35,362 nucleotides of DNA from Porphyromonadaceae bacterium UBA7048 (GTDB lineage Bacteria > Bacteroidota > Bacteroidia > Bacteroidales > Muribaculaceae), in the NCBI GenBank assembly GCA_002493945.1, contig DLAL01000060.1:1-35362 (forward strand), read 5' to 3'. Both the position numbers and the translations under genes were made by a program. Numbering within the stretch: position 1 is the stretch's first letter; every line of letters begins with the position of its first letter. Positions 16,407-23,634 of the stretch are shown one piece after another. The notes beneath the pieces were generated by a model that was not told the origin of the DNA, made no database searches, and was given only the letters and a program-made list of their open reading frames with translations.

Positions 16407-17576
16407 ATGAAGACAAAAGTGTTAACACTTGCATGCGCAGCCCTCGCCATAATCCAGGGTCTCAGCTCATGCAGCAAGCAGCAGACACAGGGCGGCCAGA
16501 TGGTGCCCGACGTAGCCGTAATGACAATCACCCCCGGTACGGCACAATACGAAAGCAGCTATCCCGTGACCATCAAGGGTAAGACAGACATCGACATCCG
16601 TCCGCAGGTAAGCGGATTCATCACCAAAGTATGCGTGGACGAAGGTCAGCGCGTGCACAAGGGACAGACTCTCTTCATCATAGACCAGGTGCAGTATCAG
16701 GCTGCAGTGGACCAGGCGCTCGCCAACGTGAATTCGGCCAAGACCGCCGTGTCGACCGCCAGAATCACCGAGGAGAACAAGCGTATGCTCCTGAACAAGA
16801 ACATCATCAGCGAGACCGAATGGCAGATGGCCGCCAACCAGCTGGCACAGGCCGAAGCAGCCCTCGCCCAGGCCAACGCCGCACTCGTGTCGGCTCGCAA
16901 GAACCTCGCCTACACCACAGTGACCGCCCCCAGCGACGGCTATGTGGGCAAGATACCCAACCGCGAAGGCTCCCTCGCTTCGCCCTCGTCGGCCCAGCCC
17001 CTCACCACCGTGAGCGACAACTCCGAAGTGTACGCCTACTTCGCATTCACCGAGAAAGAGCTTCTTGACCTCACCAACGGCGGCACCACCTCCATCGAGG
17101 AAGGCATCAAGCAGCTCCCCGACGTAGAACTCGAGCTCTCGGCCGGCACACGCTATCCCCTCAAGGGCCGCGTGGCCACAGTGTCGGGCGTCATCGACAA
17201 CACCACCGGCGCAGCTTCGTCGCGCGCGCTCTTCCCCAATCCCTCGGGCATGCTCCGCAGCGGCAACACCGGCCAGCTCATCCTGCCCCACACCGCCGAG
17301 AACGCCATCGTCATCCCCCAGAAGGCTACCTACGAGCTTCAGAACCTCCGCTACGTCTACACCCTCAACGACAGCAACGTGGCAGTGCCCGCTCCCATCA
17401 CCGTCATGCCTTACAGCGACGGCAAGACTTTCGTGGTCACCACGGGTCTTAAAGAAGGCGACCGCATCGTCACCGAAGGCGTAGGCACCACCGTACGCCC
17501 CGGAACGCAGGTGCGCCCCAAGGCTCAGGCCGAAGCTCAGGCAGCTCCTGAAGCCGGCGCACAGACCGCTCGGTAA
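16407..17576 (+). CDS. RND efflux periplasmic adaptor lipoprotein (AcrA/MexA family)
   Basis: Membrane-fusion protein linking the inner-membrane pump to the outer-membrane channel. 389 residues. The signal peptide ends in the lipobox LSSC with lipidation Cys 22, so it is anchored to a membrane and lies in the periplasm. Domain order is a lipoyl half (ITIKGKTDIDIRPQVSGFI near 50-72), a coiled-coil hairpin (about 95-165, Ala/Gln-rich with KTAVSTARITEENKRML), the second lipoyl half (TTVTAPSDGYVGKIPNREG), a beta-barrel domain and a membrane-proximal domain (ITVMPYSDGKTFVVTTGL). The tail is Ala/Gln/Glu-rich. First gene of the tripartite operon; the permease starts 45 bases downstream. Confidence 0.95.
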   Translation: MKTKVLTLACAALAIIQGLSSCSKQQTQGGQMVPDVAVMTITPGTAQYESSYPVTIKGKTDIDIRPQVSGFITKVCVDEGQRVHKGQTLFIIDQVQYQAAVDQALANVNSAKTAVSTARITEENKRMLLNKNIISETEWQMAANQLAQAEAALAQANAALVSARKNLAYTTVTAPSDGYVGKIPNREGSLASPSSAQPLTTVSDNSEVYAYFAFTEKELLDLTNGGTTSIEEGIKQLPDVELELSAGTRYPLKGRVATVSGVIDNTTGAASSRALFPNPSGMLRSGNTGQLILPHTAENAIVIPQKATYELQNLRYVYTLNDSNVAVPAPITVMPYSDGKTFVVTTGLKEGDRIVTEGVGTTVRPGTQVRPKAQAEAQAAPEAGAQTAR

Positions 17577-17621
17577 ACCACTGAAGTACAGCAACATTGT
17601 AGAATATTTCGACAGCTCACA

Positions 17622-20600
17622 ATGAAATTAGATACTTTTATTAACCGCCCGGTGCTCTCGACGGTAATCTCCATTTTTATCGTCCTGCTGGGTATCATCG
17701 GCCTCGTCTCGCTGCCGATCACCCAGTACCCGGATATAGCACCTCCTACAATCTCGGTGACCACAACTTACAGCGGTGCCAACGCCTCGGCCGTGCTCAA
17801 CTCGGTGATCGCTCCTCTTGAAGAGAGCATCAACGGCGCCGAGGGCATGACCTACATGGAATCGACCGCCACCAACACCGGTTCGGCCACCATCAACGTA
17901 TATTTCAAACAGGGCTTCAACCCCAACATGGCCGCCGTGGACGTGCAGAACCGCGTGTCGTCGGCTGCAAACCTCCTGCCGTCGGAAGTAAACCAGGTGG
18001 GCGTGCAGACCAAGAAGCGCCAGACCTCGATGCTTCTCGGTGTGGCCCTGGTCGACACCACCGCCAATCAGGTCTACAACCAGGAGTTCCTTGACAACTA
18101 CATGAAGATCAACGTCATCCCCGAGCTCCAGCGTGTCAGCGGCGTGGGCGACGTGATGGCCTTCGGCGCCGACTACTCGATGCGTATATGGCTCAAGCCC
18201 GACGTGATGGCCCAGTACCACCTCATGCCCTCCGATGTGTCGGCAGCCCTTGCCGAGCAGAACGTCGAAGCCGCTCCCGGCTCGTTCGGCGAGCAGGGCA
18301 ACCAGTCCTTCCAGTACACGATGCGCTACCGCGGTCGTCTCTCTCAGCCTGAGGAATTCGGCGACATCGTAGTCCGCACGGGTACCAACGGCGAAGTGCT
18401 CTACCTCAAGGACGTGGCCGACATCGAACTCGGACGCGTGACCTACGGCTTCGGCAACATGCTCAACGGCGACATAGCTTCGGCAGCCATGGTGTTCCAG
18501 ACCCCGGGCTCGAACGCCACACAGATCATCAACGACTGTCTCGCGCTGGTCGACAAACTCAAGGCCGACCTTCCCCAGGGCTGCGCCTTCGAGATTCCTA
18601 TGAACAACAACGACTTCCTCTATGCGTCGATCAACACCGTGATCCACACCCTCATCGAGGCATTCGTGCTCGTGTTCTTCGTCGTATATGTGTTCCTTCA
18701 GGATATCCGCTCCACCCTCATCCCGGCCATCGCCATCCCCGTGGCCCTTATCGGTACCTTCTTCGTCCTTAACCTCATCGGATTCTCCATCAACCTCATC
18801 ACCCTGTCGGCTCTCGTGCTGGCCATCGCCATCGTGGTCGACGACGCCATAGTCGTGGTCGAGGCCGTGCATGCCAAGCTCGACGAGGGCTATACCTCGG
18901 CACGCCGCGCCTCCATCGACGCCATGGGCGAAATCGCCGGAGCACTCGTGTCCATCACCCTTGTGATGATGCTCGTGTTCATCCCCGTGTCCTTCATGCC
19001 CGGCACCTCCGGCGTGTTCTACCGCCAGTTCGGTCTGACCATGGCCATCGCCATCTTCTTCTCGGCCGTCAACGCCCTTACGCTGTCGCCGGCACTCTGC
19101 GCACTCTTCCTCAAGCCTCATAAGGCAGACGGCTCCGTCGACCCGCTGGGCAAGCGCATGACCGACGCCTACCGCGCAGCCGGCGAGGCCGCCAAGCAGC
19201 AGGTGAAGCGCAAGTTCGCCCTCGACATCCATCCCTTAATCACGATGGTGCTCCTCATCGCCACCATCACATTCATGATTCTCGGCTGGTACAGCATGGA
19301 GAACGTGCTCAAGCTCTGCATCGCCTCGGCAGTAGCCATCGTGACGGTCCTCGGCCTCTTCGGCAAGCGCTTCCACAAGAGCTTCGAGAAGAACTTCAGC
19401 AAACTCCTGGGCCGCTACAAGAACGGCGCATCGTGGTTCGCACGCCATAAAATCACCGCCTTCGCTTCAGTCATCGTGGCAGTGGCAGTGCTCGTATGGC
19501 TCATGGCCACCACCCCGAGCGCACTCGTGCCCAACGAGGACACCGGTGTGATATTCGCCATGATTGACATGCCCCCGGGCACATCGCAGGAACGCACCCA
19601 GGAAGTCATCGAGCAGGTCGACTCCCTCTGCGGCACCATCCCCGGCATCCGCATCCGCCAGGCCATCAACGGCTACAGCTTCATCGCCGGCCAGGGCCCG
19701 ACTTACGGCGCACTCATCATCAAGCTCCACGAATGGAGCCAGCGCGACGCCAGCCAGAGCTCCGAAAACATCATCAAGCAGCTCTACGGACTCACGGCCC
19801 AGAATGTGCGCGACGGACGTGTAATGATCTTCGCTCCGCCTATGATTACGGGCTACTCGGCCACCAACGGTTTCGAGATGAAGATGCAGGACCGCACCGG
19901 CGGCGACATCAACCAGTTCTTCGGCGTGGTGCAGGGCTTCCTCGCCCAGCTTAACCAGCAGCCCGAGATTCAGGCAGCCTACACCACCTTCAACCCCACC
20001 TTCCCGCAGTACCTCATCGACATCGACGCCGCCAAGGCCAAGGCCGCAGGCATCAGCCCGGCGACAATCCTGTCGACCCTTCAGGGCTACTACGGCTCGA
20101 TGTACATATCGAACTTCAACCGCTTCGGCAAGATCTACCGTGTCATGATGCAGGCTTCTCCCGAAGCACGCGTAAGCCCCGAGACTCTGGGCAACATCAA
20201 GATACGCAACGGCAACGACATGGCCCCGATATCGAACTTCATGACCCTCACACGCGTGTACGGTCCTGACCTCATGAACCGATTCAACATGTTCACCTCG
20301 ATATCCGTCACCGGTACGCCTAACCCCGGCTACTCGTCGGGCGACGCCATCGCCGCCATCGAGCGCGTGGCCGCCCAGACCCTCCCCCAGGGCTACGGCT
20401 ACGAATACGCCGGTATGACCCGTGAGGAAGCCGGTTCGGGCAGCTCGGGCACCACGGCCACCATCTTCGGCCTCTGCCTCCTCTTCGTCTACCTGCTTCT
20501 GTCAGCACAGTACGAGAGCTACGCGCTGCCCTTCGCCGTCATCCTGTCGATACCCTTCGGTCTGGCCGGTACGTTCATCTTCGCCAACATCTTCGGCATA

Positions 20601-21014
20601 TCGAACAACATCTACCTCCAGATTGCACTGATCATGCTCATCGGTCTGTTGGCCAAGAACGCCATCCTCATCGTCGAGTTCGCCCTCGAACGCCGCATGA
20701 CCGGCATGAGCATCTTCAACGCAGCCATCGCAGGTGCCGGCGCCCGTCTGCGTCCTATCCTCATGACGTCGCTGGCTATGGTCATCGGCCTTCTGCCTAT
20801 GATGTTCGCCCACGGCGCAGGCGCCAATGGCAACCGAGCACTCGGCGCCGGTTCGGTAGGCGGTATGCTCATAGGCATGATATGCCAGATATTCGTCGTG
20901 CCCGCACTCTTCGTCGTATTCCAGATCATCCAGGAGAAGATGAAGCCCATCCAGTGGCACAACGAAGAACCCGGCGGAACTATCGAGAAAGAAATCGAAC
21001 AATACGCCCGTTAA
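17622..21014 (+). CDS. RND efflux permease (HAE-1/AcrB family) with extra hydrophobic insert
   Basis: Proton-driven inner-membrane drug exporter. The N-terminus MKLDTFINRPVLSTVISIF is typical. The proton-relay aspartates D407-D408 (VVDDAIVV) fall at the AcrB positions, while the relay lysine is K1012 (LLAKNAIL) against K940 in AcrB, so about 72 residues are inserted between them. The extra segment lies after TM6 (FLKPHK near 496) and before TM7 (about 610-632): it holds two hydrophobic stretches, about 538-560 and 563-583, and a basic stretch (GKRFHKSFEKNFSKLLGRYKN). Porter and docking domains read normally (QNVEAAPGSFG). 1130 residues compared with about 1040-1060 usual. The substrate is unknown. 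It sits between adaptor and outer-membrane factor genes. Confidence 0.96.
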   Translation: MKLDTFINRPVLSTVISIFIVLLGIIGLVSLPITQYPDIAPPTISVTTTYSGANASAVLNSVIAPLEESINGAEGMTYMESTATNTGSATINVYFKQGFNPNMAAVDVQNRVSSAANLLPSEVNQVGVQTKKRQTSMLLGVALVDTTANQVYNQEFLDNYMKINVIPELQRVSGVGDVMAFGADYSMRIWLKPDVMAQYHLMPSDVSAALAEQNVEAAPGSFGEQGNQSFQYTMRYRGRLSQPEEFGDIVVRTGTNGEVLYLKDVADIELGRVTYGFGNMLNGDIASAAMVFQTPGSNATQIINDCLALVDKLKADLPQGCAFEIPMNNNDFLYASINTVIHTLIEAFVLVFFVVYVFLQDIRSTLIPAIAIPVALIGTFFVLNLIGFSINLITLSALVLAIAIVVDDAIVVVEAVHAKLDEGYTSARRASIDAMGEIAGALVSITLVMMLVFIPVSFMPGTSGVFYRQFGLTMAIAIFFSAVNALTLSPALCALFLKPHKADGSVDPLGKRMTDAYRAAGEAAKQQVKRKFALDIHPLITMVLLIATITFMILGWYSMENVLKLCIASAVAIVTVLGLFGKRFHKSFEKNFSKLLGRYKNGASWFARHKITAFASVIVAVAVLVWLMATTPSALVPNEDTGVIFAMIDMPPGTSQERTQEVIEQVDSLCGTIPGIRIRQAINGYSFIAGQGPTYGALIIKLHEWSQRDASQSSENIIKQLYGLTAQNVRDGRVMIFAPPMITGYSATNGFEMKMQDRTGGDINQFFGVVQGFLAQLNQQPEIQAAYTTFNPTFPQYLIDIDAAKAKAAGISPATILSTLQGYYGSMYISNFNRFGKIYRVMMQASPEARVSPETLGNIKIRNGNDMAPISNFMTLTRVYGPDLMNRFNMFTSISVTGTPNPGYSSGDAIAAIERVAAQTLPQGYGYEYAGMTREEAGSGSSGTTATIFGLCLLFVYLLLSAQYESYALPFAVILSIPFGLAGTFIFANIFGISNNIYLQIALIMLIGLLAKNAILIVEFALERRMTGMSIFNAAIAGAGARLRPILMTSLAMVIGLLPMMFAHGAGANGNRALGAGSVGGMLIGMICQIFVVPALFVVFQIIQEKMKPIQWHNEEPGGTIEKEIEQYAR

Positions 21015-21027
21015 GAGTAAACAAGAT

Positions 21028-22419
21028 ATGAAAGCATACACAATAGCCCGTACGGGCGTAGCCGCCGTCGCCGCCCTGATGCTGCTGGGCAGCTGCGGAA
21101 TATACAAGAAATACGAGACGCCCACCACCACGGCCATCACCAAGGCATACGCCGAGGCCCGTCAGCAGACGCCTGACTCAACAGCCTTCGGCAACCTCCT
21201 GTGGGAAGACGTATTCACCGACCCCAAGCTCGCCCGGCTCATAGCCCTGGCTCTTGAGAACAACACCAATCTCAAGAACGCGCAGACCAACGTCGACATA
21301 GCCCGCGCCAACCTCAAGGGAGCCAAGCTGTCGTACCTGCCCTACGTGGCCCTCGCACCTAACGGTGCGGGTGCTTCGTACGCCGGCAGCGACCTCTCCT
21401 GGACCTATCAGATACCCGCTCAGGTAAGCTGGGAAATCGACATCTTCGGCAAGCTCCTCAACAGCAAGCGCACCGCTCAGGCAGCTGTCTACCAGAGCGA
21501 GGCGTACGCCCAGGCTGCACGCAGCCAGATCATCTCGGCCGTAGCGGAGACCTACTACTCCATCGCCGCCGTGCGCAACCAGCTCAACCTCTCGCGCTCC
21601 ACGGCAGTCCTCTGGAAAGAGACCGTGCAGACGATGAAAGACCTCAAGACCGCAGGCCGCGGCGTCACCGAGGCCGCAGTCGTACAGTCGCAGGCAGGCT
21701 ATCTCGGCATCCTCGGCTCGATCACCGACCTCGAAGTGTCGCTCGACCAGCTGAACAACACCATGTCGCTGCTGCTCAACACCACACCTCAGGAGTGGGA
21801 CGTGACCGACCGCGTGAACATGCAGATATCGCCCGTCCTCGCCGCAGGCGTACCGATGAGCCAGCTGGCCGCACGTCCTGACGTGCAGGCCGCCGAACAG
21901 GCTCTCGCTTCGGCCTACTACACAACGGCATCGGCCCGCGCCGCCTTCTATCCCGGACTGACCATATCGTTCAATGGCGGCTTCTCCAACCTCCTCGGCT
22001 CGATGATCAAGAACCCCGGCGACTGGTTCTACCAGCTTGCAGGCTCGCTGACCGCACCCCTCTTCGCACGCGGCCAGAACATAGCACGCCTCGAAGCCTC
22101 CAAGAAGAAGCAGGAACAGGAGCTCAACAACTTCGAGTATGCCCTGCTGAAGGCAGCTGCCGAAGTGAACGACGCCATGACCGTCTACGAGAAGTCGGCC
22201 GAGAAGTCGGCCCTCCTCGCCGAGCAGGTCGACAACCTAGAGAAGTCGGTAGAGTACACCAAAGACCTGATGCTCTACTCGACCGGTTCGACCAACTACC
22301 TCGAGGTGCTCACCGCCCAGCAGAGCCTCCTGCAGGCACAGATAAGCCAGATAACCACCGAACTGACCCGCGCCCGCTCGGTCATCAACCTCTATCAGGC
22401 CCTCGGCGGCGGCCGCTAA
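21028..22419 (+). CDS. RND efflux outer-membrane factor lipoprotein (TolC/OprM family)
   Basis: Outer-membrane channel of the tripartite pump. 463 residues. The signal peptide ends in the lipobox LLGSC with lipidation Cys 23, followed by GIYKKYETP, the usual start of an OprM/NodT-type lipoprotein. Two OEP repeats are visible, each with long helical segments (ALENNTNLKNAQTNVDIARA near 76-95 and ARPDVQAAEQALASAYYTT near 288) and a beta-strand stretch (WEIDIFGKLLNSKR; PLFARGQNIARLEAS). It starts 13 bases after the permease stop and ends the operon. A strong terminator follows 27 bases after the stop. Confidence 0.95.
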   Translation: MKAYTIARTGVAAVAALMLLGSCGIYKKYETPTTTAITKAYAEARQQTPDSTAFGNLLWEDVFTDPKLARLIALALENNTNLKNAQTNVDIARANLKGAKLSYLPYVALAPNGAGASYAGSDLSWTYQIPAQVSWEIDIFGKLLNSKRTAQAAVYQSEAYAQAARSQIISAVAETYYSIAAVRNQLNLSRSTAVLWKETVQTMKDLKTAGRGVTEAAVVQSQAGYLGILGSITDLEVSLDQLNNTMSLLLNTTPQEWDVTDRVNMQISPVLAAGVPMSQLAARPDVQAAEQALASAYYTTASARAAFYPGLTISFNGGFSNLLGSMIKNPGDWFYQLAGSLTAPLFARGQNIARLEASKKKQEQELNNFEYALLKAAAEVNDAMTVYEKSAEKSALLAEQVDNLEKSVEYTKDLMLYSTGSTNYLEVLTAQQSLLQAQISQITTELTRARSVINLYQALGGGR

Positions 22420-22446
22420 GCCTTCCGCTCCGGCCAGACCCCTCCC

Positions 22447-22490
22447 CGTCCGGCACCGCTACAGCAGCGGCGCCGGACGTTTTGTTTTTT
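22447..22490 (+). terminator. Strong intrinsic terminator of the RND operon
   Basis: CGTCCGGC (22447-22454) pairs with GCCGGACG (22472-22479). After one A-C mismatch, CCGCT (22456-22460) pairs with AGCGG (22466-22470) around a 5-base loop. The tract TTTTGTTTTTT (22480-22490) follows at once. This is the clearest intrinsic terminator in the window. Confidence 0.9.
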
Positions 22491-22539
22491 GACACAGCAG
22501 AATTCAGAGCGCCAACCGATTTTAACTCAATTTAATAAA

Positions 22540-22585
22540 GTAAAATGCCTCAAAAACACAAAGTGAAATGCCTCAAAAACACAAA
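22540..22585. repeat. Tandem 23-bp direct repeat (two copies)
   Basis: Two head-to-tail copies (22540-22562 and 22563-22585) differ at one base. The shared core, AAATGCCTCAAAAACACAAA, is exact in both, with GTA or GTG in front. It lies about 210 bases upstream of the next promoter's -7 box and just after the previous operon's terminator. Confidence 0.8.
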
Positions 22586-22759
22586 ATAGTTTTGCTGCTT
22601 TTAATATAATCATCTGGTTTATAGCAGCTACGGCAACGCAGCTATGTAGGGTTTATCTTTAGCCTTAAAAGGAGGAACCGATTCCGGCAAACATTCCGTA
22701 TTTGAGATATGATAAAAGCGAAATTCTGCATGGCTGCGAATTTTTCTCCAATTTTTTCT

Positions 22760-22777
22760 CCCCCGAAAATTTGGGGG
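22760..22777 (+). promoter_or_regulatory. GC-clamped hairpin overlapping the -33 element
   Basis: CCCCC (22760-22764) and GGGGG (22773-22777) flank GAAAATTT, giving a stem of five G-C pairs that can extend by a G-T and two A-T pairs. It overlaps the -33 TTTG (22770-22773), so if recognised by a protein it would occlude the promoter. It lies upstream of the predicted start site and so is a DNA-level site, if functional. Confidence 0.35.
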
Positions 22778-22801
22778 TCTGAAAAAATATTTATAATTTT
22801 G
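22770..22801 (+). promoter_or_regulatory. Canonical Bacteroidota promoter of the zapA-rny operon
   Basis: TTTG (22770-22773), a 20-base spacer and TAATTTTG (22794-22801) make the best match to the full -33/-7 consensus in the window. Transcription would start near 22808, so the GTG at 22801 cannot be the start codon and ATG 22819 is preferred, with a very short leader of about 10 bases. Confidence 0.75.
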
Positions 22802-22818
22802 TGAAAATTTGGAATGAA

Positions 22819-23118
22819 ATGGCAAAAGATTTCGCCGAGCAGCTCAACCGCATAGGGCACAAGGCCGAGCTTTTGGTGACACGCTTCAATACGCTGAAAG
22901 AACAGAATGCAGCTCTGCGCGATGAAGTGCTTGAACTCCGGGCTCAACTGGTCGCTCGAGACTCGCTGATAGAGAAACAGCAGATAGAACTCGAGCACTT
23001 GCGTGTGTCATCGGCTCTGGCTCCTGATGTAGCGACTGCCCGCGAGGCCCGTGCCACGATTTCCGAATTAGTGCGGGAAATCGACGTATGTATCGCCGAT
23101 TTGATGAAAGAAGTATAG
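22819..23118 (+). CDS. Small coiled-coil protein upstream of zapA
   Basis: A cytoplasmic protein of 99 residues with no signal peptide. Residues about 5-65 form a continuous heptad-like coiled coil (RFNTLKEQNAALRDEVLEL, then IEKQQIELEHLRV), followed by a short break with Pro (ALAPDVA, about 69-75) and a C-terminal helix ending LMKEV. I recognise no named family. Its size, coiled-coil make-up and place directly before zapA (18 bases) suggest a cell-division partner, comparable in shape to ZapB or FtsB/FtsL cytoplasmic parts, but no sequence identity to these can be claimed. The ATG at 22819 is chosen because the promoter's -7 box ends at 22801. Confidence 0.75.
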   Translation: MAKDFAEQLNRIGHKAELLVTRFNTLKEQNAALRDEVLELRAQLVARDSLIEKQQIELEHLRVSSALAPDVATAREARATISELVREIDVCIADLMKEV

Positions 23119-23136
23119 CCCCACGCCCTGCATAAG

Positions 23137-23433
23137 ATGACCAAGCAGAAAGAAAACAAGATACTGATCAAAATTGCCGACGCGGACGCATTCATGATTC
23201 CGGTGAAGGAGGGCGAAGAGTCGTTCTACCGTACCGTGACGGAGCAGATAAATGCCAATGTCAACCGCTTCAGGTTCGGTGCAAACTCCGATACCTCGGC
23301 TGTGGCTCTGGCGAAAGTCACACTCTACTATGCCACGATGCTCTACCGTCAGGCCAATTTGATTAACAACCGGGCCGAAATGCTCAAGTCGTTCGAAGAA
23401 CGTATCGACCGACTCCTCGAGGGTACCGACTGA
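23137..23433 (+). CDS. zapA: Cell division protein ZapA
   Basis: FtsZ-ring-associated protein that bundles FtsZ filaments. 98 residues. The N-terminal half has the ZapA globular pattern (KILIKIADADAFMIPVKEG then EESFYRTVTEQINANVNRF), and the C-terminal half is the coiled-coil dimerisation helix (VALAKVTLYYATMLYRQAN through MLKSFEERIDRLLEG). The length and the FYR...INANVNRF pattern match Bacteroidota ZapA. It follows the small coiled-coil gene after 18 bases. A structured non-coding stretch of 201 bases separates it from rny. Confidence 0.85.
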   Translation: MTKQKENKILIKIADADAFMIPVKEGEESFYRTVTEQINANVNRFRFGANSDTSAVALAKVTLYYATMLYRQANLINNRAEMLKSFEERIDRLLEGTD

Positions 23434-23611
23434 TTCGGAAGGTGCCGTCTCGCAGGCCCGAAGACCGGGCACTAAAGGGTTCCCGCCTTTTATCAAGTCA
23501 TACGGTGGCGAAGTTTTCTCGCACGCCGAGAGTTTTATTCCGCACATTGTCCGATGCGCCTCCTTTGTTAAGGGTAGGCGGCGCTGAGGTACAAGGTGCG
23601 TTTGTTTTTTT
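23434..23611 (+). ncRNA. ssrS: Structured non-coding RNA between zapA and rny, probably 6S RNA
   Basis: This gap has no open frame but several stems: GCCCG/CGGGC (23456-23460 with 23466-23470), CTCG/CGAG (23518-23521 with 23527-23530), GCGCC/GGCGC (23556-23560 with 23580-23584) and, at the 3' end, CGCAC/GTGCG (23541-23545 with 23596-23600) followed by a T-run. A long-range pairing of GGTGCC (23441-23446) with GGCGCT (23580-23585) is an alternative. The size (about 175 bases) and the position next to zapA, which also flanks 6S RNA in proteobacteria, point to 6S RNA, the RNA polymerase-binding regulator. I could not confirm the family from primary sequence. The 5' end is uncertain and no promoter box was found, so it may be processed from the zapA transcript. 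Confidence 0.5.
23541..23611 (+). terminator. Terminator-like 3' end of the non-coding RNA
   Basis: CGCAC (23541-23545) pairs with GTGCG (23596-23600) and TTGT (23547-23550) with ACAA (23591-23594); inside is the stem GCGCC/GGCGC and a CCTT/AAGG tip. TTTGTTTTTTT follows at 23601-23611. rny starts only 24 bases later, so expression of rny would need read-through or a promoter I cannot see. Confidence 0.65.
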
Positions 23612-23634
23612 ATTACATTAGTGAAGACCGATAT

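Larger units (their letters stand above)
22491..22818. other. AT-rich intergenic spacer between RND operon and zapA cluster
   Basis: No credible gene is seen here on either strand. The stretch is far richer in A and T than its surroundings. It holds a 23-bp tandem direct repeat (22540-22585), a GC-clamped hairpin (22760-22777) and the promoter of the next operon (22770-22801). Between 22586 and 22759 there is an AAAAGGAGG string (22668-22676) not followed by a usable start, and otherwise nothing I can name. Confidence 0.6.

Noticed and set aside
17628..19232. 534-codon open frame on the - strand within the RND permease
   Set aside because: Same mirror effect: a His/Asp/Glu/Val-rich translation without motifs, lying wholly inside a confidently assigned gene.
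22801..22818. GTG start at 22801 for the coiled-coil gene
   Set aside because: Its G is the last base of the -7 box, so it would not be on the transcript.
22642..22998. 118-codon open frame on the - strand covering the AT-rich spacer
   Set aside because: It runs from inside the small coiled-coil gene across its promoter, has no start context, and its translation resembles no protein family I know.
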